A stretch of 64,000 bases of DNA from Echria macrotheca (lineage: Eukaryota > Ascomycota > Sordariomycetes > Sordariales > Schizotheciaceae): positions 248,001 to 312,000 of the forward strand of contig MU839843.1 in NCBI GenBank assembly GCA_030411725.1. The letters run 5' to 3'. The position numbers and the translations under genes are program-made. Shown in pieces: positions 23,771-34,296 of the stretch. The first letter of the stretch is position 1. Each line of letters starts with the position of its first letter. The notes under the pieces were generated by a model. That model was not told where the DNA came from, did no database searches, and saw only the letters and a program-made list of their open reading frames with translations.

Positions 23771-25239
23771 ATGGATATCGAGACCACATCCGACGAGGAA
23801 TACACGGTCCGCAAGGTCGGCCGGCCGTTTACCAAGGACTACCGAGTCTACTTTGAACGACGAAAGGATGGGATACCCATCTCGCCGTTCCACGATATCC
23901 CGCTGTATCATGACAAGGACAAGGGGATTTTAAACATGGTGGTTGAGGTGCCGCGGTGGAGTAATGCCAAGTTTGAGGTCTTTCCCCCTTTTACAACTAA
24001 TTTGACGTGTTAGCGTTTATTCCCCGGGTCGTTTAGGGGGGAGGAAGGCACAAAGTGCTGATAAGTTTGATGGAAACAGATCTCGCGGGACATCTCGCTC
24101 AACCCCATCGTACAGGACACGCTGTCAGACGAGCCGCGGTTCGTGAAAAGCTGTTTTCCGTATAAAGGGTATCTGTGGAATTACGGGGCGCTGCCGCAGG
24201 TATGCATCTCATCACACCTCCCTCGATCCCAGCTTGGACAATCACTTCCCTGGTTTCCCTTATTAGAGCCACGGCATCCCCAATACCACACACATCATCC
24301 GTTGTTAAATGGCTGAGCCACTCCCCCGAGCTGCCCGCACATATCTTCGACGTTGTCTTCAGATGGTCCCACCCCACCTGTTCCCACCTTCACTCCTCTC
24401 CATTGGGTAGCCCCTTCCCCTTCCAGAGAAAGACAAATCTACGCGCCCATCAACACAAACAAAACACACAAAAAATGGGTACAGAAATCTAATTAAAAAA
24501 AAGACATGGGAAGACCCCACCCACACCGACCCAGCCACCCACAAAAAGGGCGACAACGACCCCCTCGACGCCTGCGAAATCTCCCGCCACAGTCTGATCC
24601 CCACCGGCGGCGTGCGCCGCGTAAAGCCGCTCGGAATTTTGGGGTTGATCGACACGGACGAGACAGACTGGAAGGTGGTCGTCATCGACGTCGACGATCC
24701 GCTCGCTGAGAAGCTCGATGATATCGAGGATGTGGAACGAGAACTGCCCGGGTTGTTGGACGCTACGAGGGATTGGTTTCGGATCTATAAGGTGCCTGAT
24801 GGGGGACGGGGGAATGGGTTTGCTTTTGGGGGGGCGTATCGGGATAGGAAGTAGGTTTTCTTTTCTTTTTTTTCTTTGCTTGGTGTTGGTTGTTGTTTTG
24901 TCTCGGGGATATTTGATTGTATCTGGTTTGGTGGATGCATGTGGCTAATAACGGGTATAGGTACGCTACGAAAATCATCGAGAGTGCGCCGATGCGTGGA
25001 AGAGACTTGTCAAGGGTGAGGCGGACAGCGGCAAGATTTCCTTGGAGAATACGACGCTGAAGGGGACGCCGGGGAAGTTGGACCCTGAGGAGGTTAAGTT
25101 GCCGCCTGGGGAGGACCTTTCGCCTGCTCCTACACCGAGAGATATTGAGGAGTGGTTTTTTGTTGATAGGGAGAAACTGGACCGGGAGGGATTGTCGTTG
25201 GATGTGGAGAGGTTGGATATTGTGCTGGATATCAAGTGA
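23771..25239 (+). CDS. Inorganic pyrophosphatase, apparent frame break near the C-terminus
   Basis: Exons 23771-23977, 24080-24199 and 24504-24850 encode the eukaryotic family I pyrophosphatase core. Visible are [44 protein letters not shown], the metal-binding [11 protein letters not shown] and [12 protein letters not shown]. The enzyme hydrolyses PPi to phosphate in the cytosol. The natural acceptor at 24960 restores K-YATKII, but the next family-conserved block, ECADAWKRL, is one base out of frame and continues to the TGA at 25237. An acceptor at 25004 keeps the frame (302 residues) but deletes about 16 conserved residues. Donor 1 (GTCTTT) and the acceptor before 24504 (AAAAAAG) are weak, and the C-terminus is longer than usual. 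It is either a decaying second copy, a sequencing error, or an unusual splice form. Confidence 0.8.
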
Positions 25240-25805
25240 GATACGGCACAGCTGTTTTTTGTGGGAGGAGGGAGGTGTGTATCGGTTGTTACGGGGGATA
25301 TCGCGTCAGGTGTGCGAGGTCAAGCAGACAGATTGTTCGCAGAATGGAAGACGATAACTTAATTTTTTTCGTCGATGTTCGCAGATAATGAGCCACTCGC
25401 AGTGGTGCACGTGTCGTTCCAATTAGAAGCCAGAACGCCGTTTCTAAAGCTCGGGCACGGGTAAGTGTACGTCCACATCGGGGTATTGTGGCGATTGTTG
25501 TTATAATTAGAGGCTTCAATCGAGGTCTTCGGTCGAGGTTATCTCTAACGTCCTATACTGTGGCTCTCGAGACACTGTTGAGGTGCATCATACAGCTAAA
25601 CAAGTCCTGGAAGAGCCCGAAGGGTTCGACCTAGAGCTCTGAGAGTCTCAGACTGAGACTCTTTGATCCGTTGGATGCGGTGCTGCAGTCCAGTGGCGGA
25701 TCTAGGAAGAAGACGGGACCGTGCTACCGTTGATTGAAGTAAGACTTGCTTTATTAGGTACCTTCCTTACGCATTCTTCCATCAAGCATCTACCAAAAGC
25801 AACAA
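25240..25805. other. Intergenic, pyrophosphatase 3' region to tRNA
   Basis: No supported gene. It presumably contains upstream sequence of the tRNA gene. Confidence 0.6.
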
Positions 25806-25877
25806 AGCTTCATGGCGCAGTGGAAGCGCGCCGGGCTCATAACCCGGAGGCCACTCGATCGAAACGAGTTGAAGCTA
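25806..25877 (+). tRNA. Initiator tRNA-Met (CAT)
   Basis: A 72-nt cloverleaf without intron. The acceptor stem AGCTTCA pairs perfectly with TGAAGCT and is followed by the discriminator A. The anticodon arm is CCGGG-CTCATAA-CCCGG. The T arm is ACTCG-ATCGAAA-CGAGT. The A1:U72 pair, the ATCGAAA T-loop instead of TTCGANN, and the GC-rich anticodon stem identify the eukaryotic initiator rather than the elongator tRNA-Met. A short T run follows at about 25887-25893 and can serve as an RNA polymerase III terminator. Confidence 0.95.
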
Positions 25878-26301
25878 GTACTTTGTATTTTTTACAGATC
25901 TTTTTTCTGTTGAAAAATCCCGACCCGCTTTTTTGGTGGTCTGCCTTCAACGATGAACACAGATATCCATTACTGGGAGCAAGATGCGGGAGGGACAGTC
26001 GATGCGTGGAAACGCTCTGCTGGTGCTGGGGAGTTGGGGGGAGAGAAACTTCAGGCACGCGATCTGTTTCGGTCGGTCGTCTCGGCGCGAGAGGCTTGTG
26101 ATGGGATGACCTGCTCCTCCTCGCTGGCTCTCTGCGTCGGGATGGCTGAGTTTGCAGAGGTCAGCGGCATGTATTGCGCAGTAGGTAGGTATTCAATATG
26201 ACCAGAATCGTAACGAGGGGGACGGTGAGGATCGCTAATGGCACGCTTCGGTAGACTTGACTGCCTCAAACCAACCGTGGCGTTTTTAACATTGTCAGTC
26301 C
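25878..26301. other. Intergenic, 3' flank of the tRNA
   Basis: It includes the T-rich stretch after the tRNA gene. No supported coding sequence. Confidence 0.6.
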
Positions 26302-28737
26302 TCAGGTATCCTCATCCGACCAGTTGATTATATCGAACTGAAAGAGTGGCATAGAGTTATAACCTCTCGTGTCCGTTCCTGTCTCTTCCTCTTCCACCTC
26401 GGGCGGGAATTCATGAACCAGGTCGGTAATCTCGCTCGCGGGTGCCGTAGCACCGTCAACCTGCCGCAGGAGCATCCCCTGATGCCCGTCGTCCGCGTCG
26501 ATGATCTTGTCGACGAGAGAGCTCTGATCATCAGCCACCCCACCGTCCTGCGACTCAACCAGCGTCCGACCACCCGTCGAAGACGGGGCGCCAAGCAGCG
26601 AGGACGCGCTGCCGGCCTCAGCGCGGCGGGCCGTCCCGTCCAGCGCACTCCGGGATTCCTGCCACGCCTGCGCGATGCGGGCCAGCGCATCCGCCAGGAC
26701 ATTTTCCCGGAAGACGCCGAGGTCGTGTTCGGGGTTGTCGAGCCTCGAGAGGCTGACGCCCTGTCCGCGCAGCGTCTCGAGAATGATCCGGGGCCCCTCG
26801 GCCCGCTCAAAGTCTAGGTAGTTCTCCGTCTCGGCGGCCAGCTCGGCGTTGATATAGGCGCTGGTCGGACGGGGGTTGTGGCCGGGGAAGAGGATGTCGA
26901 AGATCTCGAACCATTGCTGCTCCTCGGGGACGGTTGGGGATGCGCGGCGCTTCAGCTGCTCCTTCTGGTTCCGCGTCAGACCCTCGTGCACGATGTCGGT
27001 ACGGAGATCGCAGGCCCGGAGTTGGACATGTACGTCGCGGTCGGCCTCTTGGAGGAAGATGTCTTGGCAGATGGGACAGTAGACGGGCAGCTGGTGGTTC
27101 CGCGAGAGGTGCTGCTTTAGGTGGGATATGGAGGAGAGGATCTTGCCGTGGCAGTCGTAGTACCGCATTGGTGCTTTCTTGTAGTATGGGCACGCCAAGC
27201 GCGGGCGCCGCTGTTTCTCCTCGCGCCGTGGCTTTTTGGCATTCGTCAGTCGTGGATCCTGTTCGTCGCTGCCGGTGTTCGAGTCATCTTTTCTAAACCC
27301 ATCTCTTGCTCGCTTGTTGCGGATCTGTGACAACTTTTCGCGGGATTCCTGTTGCGAGCTGTGATTGTCCGTTTGAGTGTCGGTTGCGGGAGACTTTGGG
27401 ACAAGCCAGCAGCTGAAGCGCTCGAGAAGTCCCGATAGGACCGCCGGTTTGTGCTGCATAAAGGGATGCGTGGCGCTCATGTGAGGGACGTCCGGAGTGT
27501 AGTCGGAACAGTAATCATCCTCTGCCTCCGATTCCGAACCGTTCGGGTCTGTTTCTCCCGATTTGGTTGATGAATTTGCGGTGGTAAAGGTAAACCAAGT
27601 TGACGATGTGTTTGCGCTTAGCTCCCTGTCTTTGGATCGGCAGCGTTTAGAAGAGGGGCCACTGGTCGTCTTGTCGTCGTTGTCTTTATTCTTCCCTTTA
27701 GATCTTCCCGGAGATGGCATGTTCCGTACGAAGTCAGTTCCTGGGTCCGAGAGGGGAAATGGTCCCAGTGGTACCCCCGAGTGTCTTGGGACGTCTCTGC
27801 CCTTTTCTGTTTGTCCCTTTTCGTCGAGCTGAGGTAAATGGCTGTCATGGTCAGCTTCGAGAACAATGTTTACCATAGGCTGTGACCCGATTCCTACACC
27901 CTCGACCGCGTGGGCACTTCGATCGTGGCCGGAATCGCTCTGGGTGTCCTTCGTTGACCCTGTCCAAAGCGAAGGGCAGGGGACTTGTTCAGGGTTCCAA
28001 AACTCAGCCGTCATCTCCCTGCAGTCGAATCCGCCGGTCGACAGAAAGATTTCTGCTGCGTGAACTGAACTGTCCTTTGTGTCCTTTGGCTGACATGCGA
28101 GTTTGCTGTCGAGTGCGGCTATCTCGTCTCCAAGCTCATCGTCACGCGCGACGTTGCTCAATCTCCGTCTCATCCGTCTCATTCTGGGGTTTTGCTTCGA
28201 TTCTCTTAAAGATTGGCGCATCCGAGGTTTGTTTCTAAACCTTGCGGTGCTAGTGTGAAAGAGAGGGCGTGTTGTTAGTCGGTGATCGGTCGCAGATATT
28301 TCGAGCTCCGATACTCCCGGCCCAGGATGCTCGTCCAGCAGCAACGGCTCATCGAAGGACAAGACTGGGCCCTCCTCCCATGATATCTCGTCTAACATTC
28401 GGAGTTCTCCGGTTGCAAGCCTATATGTCGGGCTTGTCAAGAACTGTGATCCACAGTCGGCGAGGACGCTTTGGTCGAGGACTTCATGGTAACGTCGCAT
28501 TCTGAGCATACTGGAGAAGCTGGACGACCCGCCCTCCAAGGTATGATCACCGCTAACGACTGACATGGGGCCCTCTTCAGCATCTTCGGCAATCATGGAA
28601 TTGATTGAGGATAAGTCCGCGGGTGGTGAGTTGTGCGCTTCATCCCTCCCACTGAGCTCAGGGTGCACCTTGAAGTCTTCCTTGGGGTAATAGAACTCGG
28701 GGCGTTCGGAAAGGGCTATTCCAACAATATCAGCCAT
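26302..28737 (-). CDS. Fungal C2H2-type zinc-finger-like protein
   Basis: A single open frame of 811 codons from the ATG at 28737; the frame stays open upstream to 28983, but MADIVGIALSERP is the better start. The N-terminal ~600 residues are acidic, Ser-rich and probably disordered, with basic clusters. A cysteine-rich module at about 27190-26990 reads ACPYYKKAPMRYYDCHGK, then HLKQHLSRNHQLPVYCPICQ and a final Cys. This is the CPF-type degenerate C2H2 arrangement found in many fungal proteins that often end in long acidic tails, as here. It is probably nuclear, but DNA binding is unproven. No intron is needed. Confidence 0.8.
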   Translation of the reverse strand: MADIVGIALSERPEFYYPKEDFKVHPELSGRDEAHNSPPADLSSINSMIAEDAEEGPMSVVSGDHTLEGGSSSFSSMLRMRRYHEVLDQSVLADCGSQFLTSPTYRLATGELRMLDEISWEEGPVLSFDEPLLLDEHPGPGVSELEISATDHRLTTRPLFHTSTARFRNKPRMRQSLRESKQNPRMRRMRRRLSNVARDDELGDEIAALDSKLACQPKDTKDSSVHAAEIFLSTGGFDCREMTAEFWNPEQVPCPSLWTGSTKDTQSDSGHDRSAHAVEGVGIGSQPMVNIVLEADHDSHLPQLDEKGQTEKGRDVPRHSGVPLGPFPLSDPGTDFVRNMPSPGRSKGKNKDNDDKTTSGPSSKRCRSKDRELSANTSSTWFTFTTANSSTKSGETDPNGSESEAEDDYCSDYTPDVPHMSATHPFMQHKPAVLSGLLERFSCWLVPKSPATDTQTDNHSSQQESREKLSQIRNKRARDGFRKDDSNTGSDEQDPRLTNAKKPRREEKQRRPRLACPYYKKAPMRYYDCHGKILSSISHLKQHLSRNHQLPVYCPICQDIFLQEADRDVHVQLRACDLRTDIVHEGLTRNQKEQLKRRASPTVPEEQQWFEIFDILFPGHNPRPTSAYINAELAAETENYLDFERAEGPRIILETLRGQGVSLSRLDNPEHDLGVFRENVLADALARIAQAWQESRSALDGTARRAEAGSASSLLGAPSSTGGRTLVESQDGGVADDQSSLVDKIIDADDGHQGMLLRQVDGATAPASEITDLVHEFPPEVEEEETGTDTRGYNSMPLFQFDIINWSDEDT

Positions 28738-29191
28738 CTTGAGTTGTCGGAGATTTGCTCGGAAAAGGTTTGGTGGGAACCAAGAGGGAAGTGAAAAGGG
28801 GACTGGAAAAGAATGGCGATCCGGATCCCCGCACATCCCTGGGCAATGCGGCCGGGCCGCGAACGCACGTTTGTGCGTTCGGCTTCCTGTCAGGGGTTTT
28901 TGTGGCTTGCCGGTTGTGTGGTGCAACATCGGCACGAACCGGCCATCAACGCTGGTGAGCATGTAAGTTTTGCAAGACCACAAAATATATCAACACATTC
29001 ACACATAGGACAGCTTCATGAACATAAAATCTTCCATTGGATTTCGTCATGACCAAATATATAAACCGAGGATTTTCATGTTGCGGGAAATGGGAGTCAG
29101 CATTCAAGTCGTGACCCTTTTCGCAGTCAACTGCCCACGACAGACGACAACTTCCAAACTCCAATACGTAAATCCGTACCCTTAGACCAAA
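28738..29191. other. Divergent intergenic region
   Basis: It separates the minus-strand C2H2 gene from the plus-strand small gene and should hold both promoters. No coding frame is supported. Confidence 0.6.
29058..29065 (+). promoter_or_regulatory. TATA-like box of the small gene at 29192
   Basis: TATATAAA, 127 bp upstream of the ATG at 29192. Confidence 0.35.
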
Positions 29192-29526
29192 ATGTCAAAT
29201 GCTTCCCTGATTACTTTCCCTTCACCAGTGGCAAGTACCACGCCGCCACCAGCATCTACCGAGCACTCCTCGTACGCATCTCCCGTCTTCCTTCATGCAA
29301 GGTGAAATATACTAACTCTCTTATATTCAGGTCGTTGAATGACACCAGTTTCTCGCCCGCTCTGCGTGGGTTCCTTGCAGCGTCTCTTGCTGAAGCACCG
29401 GTCAGCGAACGCATACACAAACATGCCGAGGATGGGAACAAGGATACGAGCTGCTCGGGCATCATTGCGATGTTGGTAGATTGGGTGGACAAGTGGACCG
29501 AGCTGGAGACGGCTGGTCAGTCCTAA
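29192..29526 (+). CDS. Small uncharacterised protein, 91 residues
   Basis: Exon 1 is 29192-29271 and exon 2 is 29331-29526, linked by a 59-nt intron with donor GTACGC, branch point ACTAAC and acceptor TTCAG; the split TCG codon is restored. The product starts with a Ser/Thr/Pro-rich stretch of 27 residues. The rest is helical-looking (ALRGFLAASLAEAP, IIAMLVDWVDKWTELE). No family is recognised, and no signal peptide or membrane anchor is seen. A TATA box is correctly placed. I rate the gene likely because splice, branch point and promoter signals agree, not because of homology. Confidence 0.55.
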
Positions 29527-29892
29527 CAGGGAGGTGGACAGCCTGGCCAAGCGGGACGAGATGTGGGAGAGCAGGCTGCTTCCGGTGTTGTTCCTAGCAG
29601 CCTTGAAAGCGAGAAAGCGGTGGCATTAGATGGTTGTCAGCAAAAATCGAGGAGAAGTTAAAATGATAGGTACACATGATATAACTGAACAAAAATAAAA
29701 TCCTTGACTATCCCAAATTGTCTTGCATTACAATGATATATACGACACCTTGCCTTGCTTCTCCAGGTTGGCCGATAAATAATAAGAAAGTGTCCCCTGT
29801 TCTGCTCGATTTTCTCGTCTGTCCATCCATTCTAGACACCTTCAGTCGCCCCAAGTGATGTTGACGACCGTTCCCCGTGCTTCGTCTGGTAT
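29527..29892. other. Short intergenic region
   Basis: Converging 3' ends of the small gene and the first BTB gene. Nothing coding is seen. Confidence 0.6.
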
Positions 29893-31187
29893 TCAAACCG
29901 GCGGGCGGATCTCTTGTTTCTTGGACTTGGGTTTGTCGAGGAAGTCTTGAAGTTTCAGCCCCCGGAGCCGTGCAGAAATGTCGTCAGCCAGCTTATCGGC
30001 GCCGTCACCGACGACATCGAAGCTGGAGCACTTGTGAATAGCGAAATAATCCTTCTCTATAGGCTTCCCCTTGGTGTGAATACAGTCCAACTTCAGCGGC
30101 TCTATGCGCTGGAACATCTCCATGAGCGAATGAAAATCTTTGTATTCGAACCAATCCGTCGGCTGTCTGTCTGCCTTAAGGTCGTGCAGAATTTGGCTAA
30201 GCTGGCCAACATAAATGGCGCGGCATTGAGCGTGGCATCCCCATTCGTCGTCCAGGAAACAGTCCATCCAGCGTTGGATTGTTTCTACAATCATGCGAGC
30301 GACACTGCTCCTCTTCGCATTCATCTTGGCTGGTGGTGGGTTAGACGGCCCAGCACGCCAGGGATCGTGGAAGACGTACCAATGACAGAGCTCGGAATAG
30401 GAACGCCTTTAGGTGGTTGAATGGCTTTCCCGTGGAGCATGTAGGCGCTGGTTATTTTCTTGAAAATATCTGGATCCCTGAAGACCCAAGAAATGGCAAG
30501 CCACTTTTTGCTGGTTTCGCTCATCGCAATGACGCGTAGTGCTGGTACGTCGTCTCTCATCGAGTCCACCCACGACTTCCCGACAAAGTTCATAGCGTCG
30601 TGTAGTTGGTAGTAGTCCACGACAAGGGCAATTCTGTAAAGCTGGTTAAATGGGATGCTACGAGGGACCAGGTGGGAACGCCCGTGGACCACGTTCATGA
30701 CGGTTCGGAACGCCTCAACGTTCCAGTCACTGGCCTCGATTGTCTTGGTCTCCTCTCCCACGCCTCCTTCCATCCAGCCCCCTGTCAGGGCGGCTTTGAA
30801 CATGGGAGAGGCAAGGATCAAGTGGCGGGAAGAGACCTTGAACGGGATCGGCTGCGTCTCGGGCTCCTCGGATTGATAGACATCGGGGGCGTGATATAAT
30901 GACGGGACCGGGCCGTTGGGATTGGTAAGCATCAAGAGGACGTCGCCATCCGGATCCATGATGTTGTCGGGCGCGACTAGGACCGCCGGCCGGTTGCGTG
31001 TGGGTGTGGCCGCCGGGCCTGTTGGGCCTGCTGGGGAATGCTGAGACTGAGGTGTGTCCACAGCAACGCTTGGGTCCTGGATGACAGCGGCCTTGGTGCG
31101 CTTTCTGGGAGTGGACTCCTCAAGCGCATCAAGCGACCGCTCCCTGCGGCGACTCCTGGTGGCGCTTGCCATGTTCGAAGAATCCAT
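29893..31187 (-). CDS. BTB/POZ-domain protein (first of a tandem pair)
   Basis: Exons 31187-30380 and 30329-29893 (50-nt intron, GTACGT to CACCAG) give 414 residues. A basic, Ser/Pro-rich N-terminus of about 75 residues precedes a BTB-like fold: GDVLLMLTNP, then FKVSSRHLILASPMFKAAL, AFRTVMNVVHGR and ALVVDYYQLHDAMNFV. The C-terminal part is a helical region ending with a Cys/His-containing tail shared with the neighbouring gene. Fungal proteins of this type are abundant and largely uncharacterised; BTB domains mediate dimerisation or Cul3 recruitment, which is not testable here. The start is the ATG at 31187, with a second ATG five codons later. Confidence 0.88.
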
Positions 31188-31922
31188 GTTCTGTAGTTCT
31201 CAGTCGCAGCTTCCCGTTGACGTTCCTCGTTCATCTTATGTGTGGTGAGGATGGCCCGTGCATGATTAGTTGTGGGGCGGTGGCTTGCTGTCCCCGGACA
31301 AACCAGACGACGCGCGGAGACGAGAGAAATGGTCAGAGCGAGCCTGACTGCGTTGTCTTCATTCCCGTCTCGCGCATAACTTGCGCGCACGTAATGGTAT
31401 ATGATCAATTGGTAGCCAGAACTCGAGGGGAAAATCTTCGCGGCTTCCCAGTCACTGGCACACAAGGCGCAAGGTAGGAACGCGAGACGAAGATCTTTTT
31501 GACGCGTCTTCCCAACCCCTGGTCACTGTGCTTCTTGGCGGCCCTTGAGTCCTGGCAACTCCCGACTCGACAAACACCGCTAACAACAAAAGATCGAAAC
31601 AATCCCTCTCCCACCGTGGTAACTGGTAGCAAAAACAAAGCACTTGGATCGGTTTTGAAGTAGGGTTTGTGCAGTCTATCTAGGTATTTAGAGTACCTGT
31701 CATGTGAAATGATCCCCAGGACGAGATCCCGATTCCCGAAAAGTCCCAAAACCACTCGTGTACGTCATGCCTTGGAGTAACCGACCTCTGTCTCAGGAGA
31801 TTCGCCCAGCCATCCTTGTCATCCGTAAGTTCCTAAAGAACCAGACTCTAGAAATCGTGTGCCCCAAACCCAAAACCCAACTGTCCCCAAGAAGGATTGA
31901 TACCTCCCCTAGTGCCCTCGCA
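31188..31922. other. Intergenic between tandem BTB genes
   Basis: Promoter region of the first BTB gene and the 3' region of the second. Frames on the plus strand here run into antisense of the neighbour and are not supported. Confidence 0.6.
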
Positions 31923-32968
31923 TCACATGGCGTAGGGAAGGAAATAGGTGAGGTCCACCCACTTCTCAAACTTTCCGGTTTCGCGCCAGAAGAACGATGC
32001 CATCTTGTCGTCGTCCTCGCACTTGCAGCCGGCCTCCTCGTCCCACGGGCAGGGGAACCTGAGCCAATCAATGATACCGCTGACGTAGTTTCCAGAGGCC
32101 ATGTCGTTGCACGAGAGGTACTTCTTTCTGTCGACCAGAACACCAATCTGCTTGAGCCGACAGTGGCAGCCCACTTCGTGCTCGAAGAGGTCGTCCAAGC
32201 GTTCGTCGATCAGTCGCATTATTCGGCCGAATATTTCTTGTTTCTTGCGGTGTACTGCATCTATCGAAATGTTAGAATGAACGCACAAAAGAGTCTCCGG
32301 GGGAGAAATGCCGTGGCACAAAACCGATGTTCAGGGAGATGCTTACCGATCACAGCCTGCGGGATACGTAGCTCTTTGGGAACTCGAAGGAAGCCATGTG
32401 TACTGTCGACGAGTCGCCCAGTAGCCTCTTTGAAGAGGCTCGGGGACTTGAAGACCCACGATGCATATAGAAGCAGGACCAACTCACGCTGCGGCTCCAT
32501 ATATTTCTTGAACAAGTCGCAGCCGAAAGGGCTGAGGGTAAGCCGGCGATGGAGCAAGTTGCCCCACTGGCGTGCAAAATAGGCGACCTTCGGGCTGCCT
32601 ATTTGCCAGCGATCGACAATAACAGCGACTTTTGTGAAACGATTGAGGCCGAGCTCCTTGGGAACTTGGTCGCGGTTGCCATTGAGGATGTTCATGACAA
32701 TCCTCATTGCTTTGGCATCCGACTCGTTGTCGGTGAGCATCAGCCGCTCTTCATCGCCATCGTCCTTGGTGTTTTTGAGCCGACGAGCTTTCGCCAGTTG
32801 AGTGCGGAAGATGGTAGAACACGATTCCAGGAACGCCGCTCGGACGAGAAACACCTTCGAAGCGTGCGGGAGGACAAGGCCGGTATCGCCATTGGGATGG
32901 CAAACATATCTGTGATAACACTGAGAACCCATTTCAATGGAATGACGGAACTCAGAAATGGAAGCCAT
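31923..32968 (-). CDS. BTB-type protein (second of a tandem pair)
   Basis: Exons 32968-32347 and 32260-31923 (86-nt intron, GTAAGC to CGATAG) encode 319 residues. It is organised like the upstream neighbour: VFLVRAAFLESCSTIF, then AMRIVMNILNGNRDQVPKEL and VAVIVDRWQ, followed by a helical part and a Cys/Trp-rich C-terminus (LSCNDMASGNY, DWLRFPCPWDEEAGC). The first strands of the BTB fold are less canonical than in the neighbour. The intron interrupts both genes at the same place (after an Ile codon, phase 1), which supports tandem duplication followed by strong divergence. Confidence 0.85.
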
Positions 32969-33930
32969 TGCAAGGGAAAGGCGGGTACTTGATGGTATGT
33001 TGAGGGAGGTCGGCGACGGTGAGTAGGTAGGTTGCGGATGAGGTTTGCGGTTCGTTGCTGAAAGACGGTTTGTTTGCTCCGACTGGAAAAGGAAAGCCAG
33101 TCAATAAATAGGTAGGGACCTGGTAGGTGACTGGGTGGGGTGAGAGCTTTCTGGTGGTGCTCAACTCGGCGGCCAGATCCACCCAGTGAACAATGGATGA
33201 AAGGCACGGCGACTCGGAGTCTCTGGCTCCCTTTTTCGGCGCGTCTGTCACCAGTTTGTGGTGCCCCTCACCTTGCACTTCTCCAAGACACACATTTGTC
33301 GCACCAGATTGATTTCATCCGATCTGTTATTGTGCATCCTCTTCAAACTTGTTTAGGGCACAGCCAGAAAGAAGAACCTTTTGAATGAAAGTATCCCATC
33401 ATGGTAATAAGCGACCAGGCTTCTCAAGATTGCCCATCCGCAAGGTCACTGATCGGATCATAGACATCAGCTCTCCTCTCTATTGAAGCCCTCCATCTGA
33501 TTTCCACCCCGTAGGGCCAGGAAGGAGCACTAACCAAGGCCATGTATTTGGCCAGCCCTCAAGGCCCATCTTCCTCTTCCAAAACAGAAGCATCGTTACA
33601 TGCACTTCTTCAACCCTCAATTGTCCCCGAGGCAAACTTTCTTTCCGTGAGAAGATCACATCGTTGGTACGTTTGTCTGATGTCCCGAAAGCGTTGCTGA
33701 AGGTGTCTATTGTCTAACAAGGGCTAGGTGAGGTACTGATATGGCGATTTGACCCTCGGTGCCACCCAACTTCGATACCCATCGCCGTCTCAGTGCCTGC
33801 GGGCTGTATGCAAACCGAATCCAGATTTCGACAACGAGCGACCCATCCGCTCTTTACGATCCACTATCCCAAGTATCACGAGACATCCCAGCATATCCTT
33901 CCTTAATAACCGCCGTCGGTTTGAACACTC
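32969..33930. other. Intergenic, about 1 kb
   Basis: Upstream region of the second BTB gene and downstream region of the small secreted protein. No supported gene on either strand. Confidence 0.6.
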
Positions 33931-34296
33931 TCAGAAACCCTGGGCGGCAACTTGCTTCTTGGCAGCGGCAATGGTCGCCGCAGCGTTGGGATCAACAAAG
34001 CCGCAGCCCTGCTTTCCGTTCTGGAACTCGGCACCACGGCCTGAGCAGATGCCCACTCCTTGGCTGTTGTTCGCGCAGCAGCCTTCGAGGCAGTCGGCGT
34101 TGCTGACGCAGCCGCCGGTGGTGAACTGCTTGCCCTGGCCGTTGCCGACGTCGCGGGCGCCCGAGGGGTTGGGGGTGGCGATGGCGTGGATGGCCACGGC
34201 GACTATCAAGGTCAGTTTCTCCATAAATTCACCAAGACAAAGGAGCTAGGTAGGTAACTTACAAGCCAGCACAGCAGCGAGTGAAAGGCGAACCAT
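33931..34296 (-). CDS. BAS2-like small secreted cysteine-rich protein
   Basis: A 34-nt first exon (34296-34263) is spliced over 60 nt (GTAAGT to GATAG) to 34202-33931, giving 101 residues. Residues 1-20 form a signal peptide. The mature part is short, with six Cys, PNPSGARDVGNG after the signal, FTTGGCVSNADC, GCC, and a conserved end NGKQGCGFVDPNAAATIAAA. From memory of the family this resembles the biotrophy-associated secreted protein 2 (BAS2) group, first noted in the rice blast fungus but also widespread in non-pathogens. Its molecular role is not established. A TATA box lies 141-147 bp upstream. Without the tiny first exon the protein would appear to lack its secretion signal. Confidence 0.85.

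Noticed and set aside
31758..32582. 274-codon plus-strand ORF
   Set aside because: Antisense to the second BTB gene, which has domain motifs and splice support.
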